A DNA stretch of 64,000 nt from Phaeodactylibacter sp. GTDB lineage: Bacteria; Bacteroidota; Bacteroidia; Chitinophagales; Saprospiraceae. Each line of letters begins with the position of its first letter. The first letter of the stretch is position 1. Shown piece after piece: positions 45,277 to 53,570 of the stretch. Position numbers and translations under genes: made by a program. The stretch lies in assembly GCA_024102975.1 (NCBI GenBank), contig JAGFJD010000060.1, positions 33,860 to 97,859 on the forward strand, written 5' to 3'. The notes below the pieces were generated by a model. The model saw nothing but the letters and a program-made list of their open reading frames with translations, did not search any database and was not told where the DNA came from.

Positions 45277-45422
45277 CAGGTTTTGGGGGCTTCGCGCCTG
45301 GAACAGACAGGATGAACAGGTTTTGGGGGCTTCGCGCCTGGAACAGACAGGATGAACAGGATGAACAGGCTTTGGGGACAGAAAAATTGCTACCCCATCC
45401 TGTTAATCCTGTTAATCCTGTC
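45277..45422. repeat. 40-bp direct repeat within an ACAGGAT palindromic element
   Basis: Two exact tandem copies of a 40-bp unit starting CAGGTTTTGGGGGC (45277 and 45317) end in GACAGGATGAACAGG units. They face CCTGTTAATCCTGTTAATCC (about 45397-45421) on the other side, so the whole can fold as a long hairpin. Related ACAGGA units occur at 26367-26396. This is an interspersed intergenic repeat. Confidence 0.75.
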
Positions 45423-45447
45423 TACTCCTAAATCCTTTTAATTCTGT

Positions 45448-45831
45448 CTATTCTTTGTCAAAGCGGAGTTCCTGGATGAGATATTGCCCCCCGGCGACTT
45501 TCATGTAGATATAAACCCGAAAGGTTTTGCCGCCGGCTACCAGGTTGCCGATACAATATTGAGAATCATTGTTGGGGGAGGCGCCTTTATGGACCTGGCT
45601 GAAAGAGCTGGGTTTATTGTCGGTAAAGAACTTGCGCACGATGCTGATAGCCTGCGCCTTGTTGTAGACGTCTTCTTTATCCAGCACGGCAACTTCTACC
45701 GTTTGGTCGAAATACTGGCCGAGGGCGTCGGCATTGCCTTCACTGATCGCTTTGGTGATATTGGCCAGGTTGGCATTCTCAGAGCTGTACAGCCAGGGTG
45801 CCAACAGGATCAATAACATGAGGTTTTTCAT
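45448..45831 (-). CDS. DUF4783 family secreted protein
   Basis: A 127-aa protein with a short hydrophobic N-terminus (MKNLMLLILLAPWLYSSE) and a DUF4783 domain, seen from ITKAISEGNADALGQYFDQT, AQAISIVRKFFTDNKPSSFS and GKTFRVYIYMKVAGGQYLIQ. The domain has an NTF2-like strand/helix order. The family is confined mainly to Bacteroidota; its role is unknown. It is monocistronic, flanked by the ACAGGAT repeat at its 3' side. Confidence 0.88.
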   Translation of the reverse strand: MKNLMLLILLAPWLYSSENANLANITKAISEGNADALGQYFDQTVEVAVLDKEDVYNKAQAISIVRKFFTDNKPSSFSQVHKGASPNNDSQYCIGNLVAGGKTFRVYIYMKVAGGQYLIQELRFDKE

Positions 45832-46097
45832 AGTTTAAGGATTTTAATATTCATGGGAAAAATTCAATTATCGCACAGTTCTTCCTCCACAAGAGCACTT
45901 TTTAAAGTTCAGGCGCTCCTGCGGAGCATTCACATTCCCATTTGCATTAAACCCAACGTTGTGACGTAAAAAGCCAACCGCGGCCACAACGGCTGAATTA
46001 TTGTAACGATCCCGAACTTTTAGAACGAAGGCGAAGTACGCAAAATTGCCTTTGCCCGATGCGCAGCCGGGAATAAGCCATGCGGACATCATGCTGC
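45832..46097. other. intergenic region
   Basis: No credible gene. No consensus -7 box for the DUF4783 gene was found. Confidence 0.3.
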
Positions 46098-46871
46098 CTA
46101 CCCCTTTGTCCGCAGGCCTGCCCGGATGAGTTTGAAGACCCATTCCCGGTCGGTTTCGCGGGAGCAGTTCACACACAGGTTGTTGATGGGGTGTTCGCTC
46201 CAGGTATAGATCAATTCTTCAGCGGAATACATCGGGCCGGGCAGCTGGGTGCCCAGGCTGACGCCGTAGGAAGTTCGCTCCCAGTAATGGATGCCGTTCA
46301 TGCGTTCGAATTCGATGGCGTCGGCTATCCGGGCGCCTCCGTCGGGCAGGCGCTCCAGGAAGTGAGCGCTGTACATAGTGTGAATAAACATCCACAAAGA
46401 GGCCTCGAAATTCGGGAAGGAGGCAAAATCCGAAGGCTCCGGGTCATGGCGGGTTACGCCTTCACAAAAGAAAAAGGACTCGCAAATCCACGGTTTGGCC
46501 TTCTGCCGGATGCCGAAGTAGTTAAAGGTGCGGTTACAGAGGTAGGACGTTCCCCAGAAAGTCTCGCGGGCCGCCTTGCTGGCCAGCGCCCGCCAGTCGG
46601 CCAGGTACCGCTGCGCATAAATTTGGCACAGGGGGGCGATGTCGTAGTAAAAGGCATCCTGCAGGCGCGTGAGTTGATCTGTGGTAACCGCCTCCGAGCG
46701 GGGCACGTTGAGGTGCCACCGCCCCGTCTCCGGGATCTGAGTCACCATAAAAGGATGGGAAAAGGACAGTTCCCGCAGGATGGATTGGACGCTGTCGCCA
46801 CGGACGGCCTGCCCGTTGAGGATGGATACACTAAAGGAGAAAGCGAAGAAGGCCAGCCAGCTGAAACGCAT
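46098..46871 (-). CDS. secreted glucosaminidase-type peptidoglycan hydrolase
   Basis: A 257-aa protein with a signal peptide (MRFSWLAFFAFSFSVSILNG). The domain is of the glucosaminidase (FlgJ/Bax, GH73-like) type: ASKAARETFWGTSYLC carries the catalytic Glu103, followed by NYFGIRQKAKPW, which matches the conserved N-FGIK region. The C-terminal part (YWERTSYGVSLGTQLPG and the CVNCSRETDREWVFKLI tail) is not typical and has two cysteines. The substrate is probably cell-wall glycan in the periplasm. A TATTTTTG box on the minus strand (46999-47006) lies about 130 nt upstream. Confidence 0.82.
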   Translation of the reverse strand: MRFSWLAFFAFSFSVSILNGQAVRGDSVQSILRELSFSHPFMVTQIPETGRWHLNVPRSEAVTTDQLTRLQDAFYYDIAPLCQIYAQRYLADWRALASKAARETFWGTSYLCNRTFNYFGIRQKAKPWICESFFFCEGVTRHDPEPSDFASFPNFEASLWMFIHTMYSAHFLERLPDGGARIADAIEFERMNGIHYWERTSYGVSLGTQLPGPMYSAEELIYTWSEHPINNLCVNCSRETDREWVFKLIRAGLRTKG

Positions 46872-46998
46872 CGGGATTCCGGTTTTTACTTATGTTGTTG
46901 TTGTTTAGAAAGATGCTTATCCGGAGGGTTAAGGCCAGGCAACGGGAAAAAAACAAATTCATTTGCCAGAGTTGTTCTTCGGGGATTGCCGGGCAGCA

Positions 46999-47006
46999 CA
47001 AAAATA
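46999..47006 (-). promoter_or_regulatory. -7 box of the glucosaminidase gene
   Basis: TATTTTTG on the minus strand, 127 nt upstream of the start codon. No -33 TTG is visible. Confidence 0.35.
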
Positions 47007-47156
47007 AGGATTAAAATGAATATTTTGCCTGCCTGTTCTTACGGAAAAACAGCAGAAATGTTGGGTTCTTTAATAAAAAAAAGCGGCAATCCCCAATATG
47101 CGCCGGCTGTTTGCGAAGTTCCTCTCCGGCGCCGCCGTTTTTTACCTCCAAATTGG

Positions 47157-47164
47157 TACTTTTG
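47157..47164 (+). promoter_or_regulatory. -7 box directly before gpmI
   Basis: TACTTTTG ends only 5 nt before ATG 47170, so the transcript would start at or next to the start codon (leaderless). Confidence 0.5.
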
Positions 47165-47169
47165 CGGGT

Positions 47170-48705
47170 ATGGAAAAGAAGCGCGTACTACTCGTCATAC
47201 TCGATGGGTGGGGCCATGGGCCCGACCCTAAAGTCAGCGCTATCGCCCAGGCAGAGACGCCTTTTGTCGATAGCCTTTACGAAAAATACCCCAATGCCGA
47301 GCTCACCACTTACGGCGAGCAGGTGGGCCTGCCGGAAGGGCAGATGGGCAACTCCGAAGTCGGGCACCTCAACATCGGCGCCGGCCGCATCGTCTATCAG
47401 GAACTGGCCCGGATCAACAAAGCCATCCGCGACGGCGAGCTGGCAAAGAACGAGGAACTGCTCAAAGCCCTGAAACACACCAAGGAAACCGGAAAAGCCC
47501 TGCATCTTTTCGGCCTGGTGTCCGACGGCGGCGTACACTCCCACTACCGCCACCTGATGGCCCTTTGTGACATCGCCCGGGAGAACGGCCTGGAGAAAGT
47601 TTTCATCCACGCCTTTACCGACGGCCGCGACACCGACCCCAAAAGCGGAAAGGGGTTCCTCCGCGAGGTGCTGGAACATATCGACGGCACGCCGGCAAAG
47701 CTGGCCTCCGTCGTCGGCCGCTACTACGCCATGGACCGCGACAAGCGCTGGGAACGCACCCGGCTGGCCTACGACCTGCTCGTCCATGCAAAAGGGGAGC
47801 CTACCGCCGACGCTCTGTCTACTATCCAGGAAAGGTATGAGGAGGGCGAGACGGACGAATTCCTCAAGCCCATCGCCTGCACCGGCCCGGACGGGCAGCC
47901 CGTAGCGACGCTTCAGGAAGGCGACACCGCCATCTGCTTCAACTTCCGCACCGACCGGCCCCGGCAGATCACTACCGTGCTCACCCAGAAGGACATGCCG
48001 GAACACGGCATGAAAACGCTCCCGCTCTATTACGTCACCATGACCCGCTACGACGAATCGTACCAGAGCATCCACGTGCTGTTCACCAAAGACGACGTGT
48101 CCAACACCCTGGGCGAAGTGCTCTCCCGGGCAGGGAAAACGCAGGTCCGGATCGCCGAAACGGAAAAGTATCCCCACGTCACCTTCTTCTTCAGCGGCGG
48201 CCGGGAGTCGGAATTCGAAGGGGAACGCCGCATACTCATCAATTCCCCGAAGGTAGCCACCTATGACCTCAGGCCAGAGATGAGCGCCTACGAAGTGACC
48301 GATGCCATCGTCGAGGATATCGGGAAGAACCAGCCGGACTTTATCTGCCTCAATTACGCCAATGCCGACATGGTGGGCCATACCGGCGTGTTCGAAGCGG
48401 CCATGAAAGCCGCCAGCACGGTAGACAGCTGCCTGAAGCGGCTGATCGAAACGGCCCTGAAGCACCACTACGAGGCCATCGTCATCGCCGACCACGGCAA
48501 CTCGGATTATATGGTCAACGACGACGGCTCGCCCAATACCGCCCACACGATGAACCCGGTGCCCGTCTTCTACATCAGCAACCAGCCGGACAAATACCGG
48601 ATCAAAGGGGGAAAGCTGGGCGACATCGCGCCGACCATACTCACCCTCCTCGGCATGGAGATTCCGAAGGAGATGGATGGAGAGGTGCTGGTAAGCCGGA
48701 AGTAG
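47170..48705 (+). CDS. gpmI: 2,3-bisphosphoglycerate-independent phosphoglycerate mutase
   Basis: The enzyme interconverts 3- and 2-phosphoglycerate in glycolysis, using two manganese ions. The protein is 511 aa from ATG 47170, the usual family length; the frame opens at 47098, but MEKKRVLLVILDGWG is the typical start. Asp12 and catalytic Ser62 (EGQMGNSEVGHLNIGAGR) are intact, as are FTDGRDTDP, GRYYAMDRD, CFNFRTDRPRQ and ADHGNSDYM. A leaderless-type promoter lies directly before it, and a large palindrome lies after it. Confidence 0.97.
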   Translation: MEKKRVLLVILDGWGHGPDPKVSAIAQAETPFVDSLYEKYPNAELTTYGEQVGLPEGQMGNSEVGHLNIGAGRIVYQELARINKAIRDGELAKNEELLKALKHTKETGKALHLFGLVSDGGVHSHYRHLMALCDIARENGLEKVFIHAFTDGRDTDPKSGKGFLREVLEHIDGTPAKLASVVGRYYAMDRDKRWERTRLAYDLLVHAKGEPTADALSTIQERYEEGETDEFLKPIACTGPDGQPVATLQEGDTAICFNFRTDRPRQITTVLTQKDMPEHGMKTLPLYYVTMTRYDESYQSIHVLFTKDDVSNTLGEVLSRAGKTQVRIAETEKYPHVTFFFSGGRESEFEGERRILINSPKVATYDLRPEMSAYEVTDAIVEDIGKNQPDFICLNYANADMVGHTGVFEAAMKAASTVDSCLKRLIETALKHHYEAIVIADHGNSDYMVNDDGSPNTAHTMNPVPVFYISNQPDKYRIKGGKLGDIAPTILTLLGMEIPKEMDGEVLVSRK

Positions 48706-48720
48706 TGCCGAGGTTGCACA

Positions 48721-48859
48721 CTACTGGACAAAATGGTTTTGGACACAGAGGGCACTGAAGGCAACACAGAGCACACGGGGTTTTTCCTATTGATAATCAA
48801 GCCTCTGTGCGACTCTGTGTCTTCTCGGCGTACTCTGTGTCCAAAAAATGTCCAGTAGT
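48721..48859. repeat. 139-bp imperfect palindromic element
   Basis: Nested arms: ACTACTGGACA (48721-48731) with TGTCCAGTAGT (48849-48859), and TTGGACACAGAG (48740-48751) with CTCTGTGTCCAA (48833-48844), with further CACAGAG/CTCTGTG pairs inside. It starts 15 nt after gpmI. The size and symmetry resemble a MITE or a REP-type element, but it has no coding content. Confidence 0.8.
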
Positions 48860-48919
48860 ATGCCGAGGTTGGATAGAAACGGCTGGGGTCGCCTACAGCC
48901 TGCCCCACTCTCGTTTCGG

Positions 48920-48970
48920 GGGTGTACGGTGTACGGGCTTGATGGGAACCCCGGGCGTGTACGATGTACG
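48920..48970. repeat. GTGTACG repeat, second copy
   Basis: GTGTACGGTGTACGG plus related GTGTACGATGTACG units occur in the gap before the 184-aa lipoprotein. They match the doublet at 33206-33235. Confidence 0.45.
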
Positions 48971-49098
48971 TGGCTGTCCAACCTTAAGCGGATAGCAGAA
49001 TTACACGCTTACGCTTTTACATGATTCGGGAAATATCCAAAGGGATTGCGAAGACGAACTTTACAGTCGCTCATCGGTTATTCTACCAAAACCCTTGA

Positions 49099-49653
49099 AT
49101 GAAAACACCGCTCCTTTATCTGGCCATTCCGGCCCTTGTCTTCGCAGGCTGTGCTTCCGGGGGCGAGGAGGGAAAACATGCAACTCCGGATGCTTTCTTT
49201 GACCTGAAAGGATACATGGAAAGCGAGATTCAGCGCCTCTCGGAAACCCAGCCGGAGGTCCTGAAACGGATCGCGATCGATGGAAGAGGGGAAGAAAAAA
49301 CCTTTGACTCTCTGGATTATGAAAAAGAGCTGGACATTTTTTCCCGCTCCGACATCAATAAAGTCGCCTGGCTGGATAAATACCGGGTGGACAGCGTATA
49401 TCAGGGCGGGCAGCTCGCCCGGCTGACTTATACTTCAAAAGATAAGGACTTAAAAACGCACCTGCTCGAGGTTCGGTTTTCCGATGGGCAGGTCACGCAG
49501 GTCCACGTTCAGAATAAAACGGAGAGCATTGTCGCCGACGTCGGCCAGGAGATATGGTATCAGCCCGCCAAAGGGTATCGGCTGGCCAGCCGGCAATCCA
49601 CGGCTTTGACGGAGGAAAAGGAGGTGGAAGTGGAAGTGGAATTTCTCGAGTGA
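49099..49653 (+). CDS. hypothetical lipoprotein
   Basis: A 184-aa protein with a lipoprotein signal (MKTPLLYLAIPALVFAGC, lipobox Cys18) and a mature domain of about 150 residues with alternating strands (YRVDSVYQGGQLARLTYTSK, HLLEVRFSDGQVTQVHVQN). No family is recognised; the strand pattern would fit a small outer-membrane-associated beta-sandwich. It ends in a Glu/Val-rich tail. It stands alone between repeat-rich gaps. Confidence 0.78.
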   Translation: MKTPLLYLAIPALVFAGCASGGEEGKHATPDAFFDLKGYMESEIQRLSETQPEVLKRIAIDGRGEEKTFDSLDYEKELDIFSRSDINKVAWLDKYRVDSVYQGGQLARLTYTSKDKDLKTHLLEVRFSDGQVTQVHVQNKTESIVADVGQEIWYQPAKGYRLASRQSTALTEEKEVEVEVEFLE

Positions 49654-49809
49654 ACCGCCCCCTCACAGGCAGGGATTATCCGGAATACACTGAAAAAGCC
49701 CCCTGGCTCGACAAACAAATCCTGCCTCCGGATTATTACATTCCTGCTGTGCAGCAAACCCAGAGCTCTTCGCGAATCTTCGTGTCCTCTTGCCATGATT
49801 CCATTGGGC

Positions 49810-49842
49810 AAAAAAAAAGAGGCAGCGCTTGCGCACTACCTC
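49810..49842 (-). terminator. terminator of the candidate small RNA
   Basis: On the minus strand GAGGTAGTGCGC, loop AA, GCGCTGCCTC, then nine T. The stem has about ten pairs with one small bulge. Confidence 0.75.
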
Positions 49843-49902
49843 AGCCCTAACCAAATAAAACCAAATTATTCTTTAGCTGTAAAAGCTCTTTTTCTGTTCG
49901 AT
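49811..49902 (-). ncRNA. candidate small RNA
   Basis: A transcript of about 92 nt is predicted on the minus strand from a complete promoter (49907-49937) to a strong terminator (49810-49842). It contains no frame of note. A second small hairpin (AGCT, AAAAGC region, 49872-49887) lies in its middle. I do not recognise a known RNA family. It sits in a 653-nt AT-rich gap between two plus-strand genes, so it is not simply a leader of either. Confidence 0.55.
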
Positions 49903-49906
49903 AATA

Positions 49907-49937
49907 CAAATATAAGGACTTTGTGTAAAAAATACAA
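49907..49937 (-). promoter_or_regulatory. promoter of the candidate small RNA
   Basis: TTG (49935-49937) and TATATTTG (49907-49914) on the minus strand with exactly 20 nt between: the best-formed Bacteroidota promoter on the minus strand of this window. Confidence 0.7.
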
Positions 49938-50256
49938 TTACAAATTTGATAAAAAATTTAGCCTACCGTTCAATCTACAACCCCAAAGCGGCGACTCTGT
50001 TTAAAAAAAACTATATTCAATCCTTTTTTGCTGTTTTCGCCCGGATTTTTCCCAATTTGTATTTAGACATAAAAGAAGAAAACCCGGCTTTTGCAGAAAT
50101 TTTATTTCGGCCGTTTTTTAGCAGCCAAATAATCGTCTTATTCTTTATCGTTCGTTTTTGAGGCAGCGGGCCATCTTCTCTTTCGGGCCGTTGCCCGGGC
50201 CGCCATCGAAAAGGCCTCTGCCGGGCTGAAAAAAAATTTTACTTCTCTGAAAATTT

Positions 50257-50264
50257 TATCTTTG
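50257..50264 (+). promoter_or_regulatory. -7 box of the M28 peptidase/hpt operon
   Basis: TATCTTTG matches the -7 consensus, 42 nt before ATG 50307. The stretch from 49940 to 50256 is AT-rich and shows no gene. Confidence 0.5.
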
Positions 50265-50306
50265 GAGCCTGGTTTTTAACAAAAAAAGTACTGAAAGCCG
50301 GTGCTG

Positions 50307-51692
50307 ATGAATCGTTTTGCCTTTCTGATCCTGCTGTTTTCCCCCTTGCTGAGTTCTGCCCAGGACAATGCCCTTGCAGAGGATGCCTTTTTCATCCGCA
50401 AAATCTACGACGAAGCGCTCACCCGCAGCCGCTGCTACGACTGGTTGAATTTCCTGACGCGCCGGATCGGCGGGCGCCTGGCCGGCTCTCCGCAGGCCGC
50501 CGCCGCCGTTGAGTATACCCGCCGGGTGCTCGACTCGCTTCAACTGGACAGCGTCTGGCTGCAACCCTGCACGGTGCCCCATTGGGTGCGCGGGGAAAAA
50601 GAACAGGTGCGCATTGTCAATTCCCGGAAGATGGGCACGGTAGAACTCAATGCCCTGGCGCTGGGCAACTCGGTGGGCACCGGACCGATGGGTATCGCCG
50701 CCGAAGTGGTAGAGGTAAAAAGCCTGGGCCAGGTGGACAGCCTGGGGGAGTCGCTGGGCGGTAAGATCGTTTTTTTCAACGGCCACATGGATCCCACCCA
50801 GCTCAATACGTTCAACGCCTATGGGAAAGCAGCCGGACAGCGTGTCTGGGGCGCCTCCCGCGCTTCCCGGTACGGTGCCATCGGAGTCCTCGTCCGCTCG
50901 CTGACTACCCGGCTGGACGACATTCCCCACACCGGCTCCACGGTATACGAGGAAGGCATTACCCCCATTCCGGCCCTGGCCATCAGCACCCGGGATGCTG
51001 AGCTGCTCAGCCTGCTGTTGCGGGAGGAACCCGTTCGGGTATTCATGCGCAATACTTCCCAAACCCTGGGAGAAGCGCCTTCCTTCAACGTCATCGGCGA
51101 GATCAGAGGCTGCGAATTTCCGGAAGAGATCATCCTGGTCGGCGGCCACCTGGATTCCTGGGACGTGGGCACCGGCGCCCACGACGACGGCGCCGGCTGC
51201 GTGCACGCCATGGAAATCCTCCATCTCATCAAACGGATGGGCTACCGCCCGAAACGGACGATCCGCTGCGTGTTGTTCATGAACGAAGAAAACGGACTGC
51301 GGGGCGCGCGCGCCTATTGGAAGTGGTCGGATGAACAGGGCGAATACCACATGGCGGCCATCGAGTCGGACCGGGGAGGCTTCACCCCCAGAGGATTTAC
51401 CGCCGACGGCCATGAGGATACCTTCAATGAAAAATTCCGAAAGGCCATCGAATGGCTGCCCCTCCTGGAACCCTACGGCCTGGCCTTCCGCAAAGGAGGA
51501 TCGGGGGCCGACATCTCCGGACTAAAAAACCAGAAAGGGCTGCTCTTCGGCTTCGAACCCGACCCGCAGCGCTATTTCGATTACCACCATACGCCCATCG
51601 ATGGCGTGGACGTCGTCAACCAGCGCGAACTCGAGCTGGGCGCCGCCGCCATCATGAGCCTGGTCTATTTGCTGGACAAGTACGGAATCTAA
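50307..51692 (+). CDS. secreted M28-family aminopeptidase
   Basis: A 461-aa zinc peptidase from ATG 50307 (GTG 50301 is two codons upstream). A signal peptide (MNRFAFLILLFSPLLSSAQ) is followed by a PA-like insert region (about 125-250, IPALAISTRDAELLSLLLRE) and the M28 catalytic domain with VGGHLDSWDVGTGAHDDGAG (metal-binding His and Asp), MNEENGLRGARAY (the general base Glu) and DYHHTPIDGVDVVN. It probably trims peptides in the periplasm or outside. The gene lies 4 nt before hpt and is probably cotranscribed with it. Confidence 0.93.
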   Translation: MNRFAFLILLFSPLLSSAQDNALAEDAFFIRKIYDEALTRSRCYDWLNFLTRRIGGRLAGSPQAAAAVEYTRRVLDSLQLDSVWLQPCTVPHWVRGEKEQVRIVNSRKMGTVELNALALGNSVGTGPMGIAAEVVEVKSLGQVDSLGESLGGKIVFFNGHMDPTQLNTFNAYGKAAGQRVWGASRASRYGAIGVLVRSLTTRLDDIPHTGSTVYEEGITPIPALAISTRDAELLSLLLREEPVRVFMRNTSQTLGEAPSFNVIGEIRGCEFPEEIILVGGHLDSWDVGTGAHDDGAGCVHAMEILHLIKRMGYRPKRTIRCVLFMNEENGLRGARAYWKWSDEQGEYHMAAIESDRGGFTPRGFTADGHEDTFNEKFRKAIEWLPLLEPYGLAFRKGGSGADISGLKNQKGLLFGFEPDPQRYFDYHHTPIDGVDVVNQRELELGAAAIMSLVYLLDKYGI

Positions 51693-51696
51693 TACT

Positions 51697-52236
51697 ATGA
51701 AAGAAAACATCACCATACACGGCCTTTCTTTCCGCCCCTATCTCAGCCGGGAGCAGATCGCCGTAAAGGTCGCCGAAATGGGCCGGCTGATCAGCCGGGA
51801 CTACCAGAGCAAACGCCCGCTCTTCCTCGCCGTCCTCAACGGGGCTTTCGTGTTCGCCGCCGACCTCATCCGCGCCTGCGACATCGACTGCGCCATTACC
51901 TTCATCCGCCTGGCCTCCTACGAAGGGCTGAACTCCTCCGGCACCGTGAAAACCGTAATCGGCCTGCAGGACGACCTCCGGGGGCGGGACGTCATCATCA
52001 TCGAAGACATCGTCGACACGGGCCATACCATGTCCCAGTTCATCCCGCAGTTGGAACAGCTGGGGCCGGCGTCGATCGCCGTGGCCTCCCTGCTGGTCAA
52101 AACCGAAGCCCTGGAATGCGAGGTCGACATCCGCTATGTCGGCTTCGAAATCCCGACCAAATTCGTCATCGGCTACGGGCTGGACTACGACGGGCTGGGG
52201 CGGAATATACCGGATATCTATCAGCTGGCGGAGTGA
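51697..52236 (+). CDS. hpt: hypoxanthine phosphoribosyltransferase
   Basis: The enzyme recycles hypoxanthine (and often guanine) to nucleoside monophosphate with PRPP, in purine salvage. The protein is 179 aa, the family length. The PRPP-binding loop DVIIIEDIVDTGHTM is intact, the N-terminal LFLAVLNGAFVFAADL is typical, and the C-terminal VGFEIPTKFVIGYGLDYDGLGRN is the hood and metal-site region. It is translated 4 nt after the M28 gene. Confidence 0.96.
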   Translation: MKENITIHGLSFRPYLSREQIAVKVAEMGRLISRDYQSKRPLFLAVLNGAFVFAADLIRACDIDCAITFIRLASYEGLNSSGTVKTVIGLQDDLRGRDVIIIEDIVDTGHTMSQFIPQLEQLGPASIAVASLLVKTEALECEVDIRYVGFEIPTKFVIGYGLDYDGLGRNIPDIYQLAE

Positions 52237-52240
52237 AGGA

Positions 52241-52369
52241 ATGAATAATGCCTTCCCGAACGTTATTCAGGTAAAACGATCATTGGAGGATCAATATCGT
52301 CTAAGCATTTTAGAACGAGAAATTAAAAAGCTAGACCCTGGCCTCGCCAAGGAGTTGGGACTAAGTTAA
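52241..52369 (+). CDS. 42-aa hypothetical small protein or gene fragment
   Basis: A short frame, MNNAFPNVIQVKRSLEDQY followed by RLSILEREIKKLDPGLAKEL, starts 4 nt after hpt with a GAAGGA site overlapping the hpt stop. It is helical and lower in GC than its neighbours. It could be a real small protein or the start of a gene now lost; no family is recognised. Confidence 0.35.
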   Translation: MNNAFPNVIQVKRSLEDQYRLSILEREIKKLDPGLAKELGLS

Positions 52370-52462
52370 GCCCAACACCAACAGCAGTACGCTCTAACTA
52401 CGATCCCGAATACTATCGCTCATTTGCAACTAATCCAAAAATGCTCAACTCTTTAATGTCTC

Positions 52463-53254
52463 ATGAACCTCGAAAAAATCTGCAGCCAAACCATCCCCGT
52501 CATCGAACGCAGCGGCCGCTTCATCCGCCAGGAACTGGGCCGGGTGAGCAGCGGCGACATCGAAGAGAAAGCCCTGAACAGCCTGGTGAGCTACGTCGAC
52601 AAAACGGCGGAAGAGCAACTGGTGGAAGGCCTGGGCGAGCTGTTGCCCGGCAGCGTGTTCCTCACCGAAGAGGACACCATTGAGAACCGGAGCGGAGACC
52701 TGCAATGGATCGTCGACCCCCTGGACGGTACCACCAACTTCCTGTTCCAGCTCCCCGTATTTTCCATCAGCGTGGCCCTGCAGCAGGAGGGACAAACTGT
52801 GCTGGGCATCGTTTACGAGATCAACCGGCAGGAGTGCTTCTACGCCTGGCGGGGCGCCGGCGCCTTCCTCAACGGGCAGCCCATCCGGGTGAGCCGGCGG
52901 GCACCGCTGGAACAGGCGCTGCTGGCCACCGGCTTCCCCTACCACGACTACAGCCGCATGCGGGAGTACTTCCAGGTGTTCGAACACTTCATGCGCCACA
53001 GCCGGGGCCTCCGCCGCTTCGGCTCGGCAGCCGTCGACCTGGCCTACGTGGCCTGCGGCCGCTTCGACGGCTTCTTCGAATACGGCCTCAACGCCTGGGA
53101 CGTGGCCGGCGGCGCCTTCATCATCCGCGAAGCAGGCGGGGTCGTTACCGATTTTAAGGGCGGCGGAGATTTTCTGTACGGCGGAGAGATCATTGCGGCC
53201 AACCCGGCGGTGGGCAAGGAGATGCTGGGGGTGATACAGGGGGTGTTCGGGTAG
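52463..53254 (+). CDS. suhB: inositol monophosphatase family protein
   Basis: A 263-aa magnesium-dependent phosphatase of the SuhB/inositol-monophosphatase family. Metal-site motifs are intact: LTEEDT (Glu/Asp), WIVDPLDGTTNF and NAWDVAGGAFIIREAGG. It probably hydrolyses inositol or related sugar phosphates; the exact substrate is not fixed by the sequence. It lies 93 nt after the 42-aa frame on the same strand. Confidence 0.94.
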   Translation: MNLEKICSQTIPVIERSGRFIRQELGRVSSGDIEEKALNSLVSYVDKTAEEQLVEGLGELLPGSVFLTEEDTIENRSGDLQWIVDPLDGTTNFLFQLPVFSISVALQQEGQTVLGIVYEINRQECFYAWRGAGAFLNGQPIRVSRRAPLEQALLATGFPYHDYSRMREYFQVFEHFMRHSRGLRRFGSAAVDLAYVACGRFDGFFEYGLNAWDVAGGAFIIREAGGVVTDFKGGGDFLYGGEIIAANPAVGKEMLGVIQGVFG

Positions 53255-53570
53255 GGGGAGGGAGTGGTGGATGTTGATGGTTGAGCAGGATAGGTGGACG
53301 GTGGACGGTGGGCGGCGGACGGCCGCATAACTCTAAATATTCCCTCCTTTCATCGAACAAATTCGGGCGGAGACAGGCATTATGCGTACCTTGCGGCGCA
53401 GTTGCTCTAAAGAAGGTTTCGATGCTTATAATTCCCCCCAAAAAACCGTACACACGCAAATCCTCCAAACTACAGCATATAGCATGCCTACAGTACCCCT
53501 GTTTGCGAATGCCGAACACCCAACTGCGAACACCGCCCTCTAACCCATTTCATAACAAATCCACCGGCCA
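53255..53570. other. repeat-bearing intergenic region
   Basis: No credible gene. The left part (about 53300-53323) has four imperfect GGTGGACG/GGCGGACG units in tandem. A TACCTTG box near 53388 is one base short of the -7 consensus. Confidence 0.35.

Noticed and set aside
45244..45430. Repeats at 45.3 kb as a CRISPR array
   Set aside because: Only two 40-bp copies, directly abutting, without unique spacers or cas genes.
47188..48546. 452-aa minus-strand frame over gpmI
   Set aside because: Antisense of a well-supported metabolic gene, without motifs.
49795..50004. 69-aa plus-strand frame starting MIPLGKKKE
   Set aside because: It lies across the terminator and body of the candidate small RNA and has no ribosome-binding site or family features.
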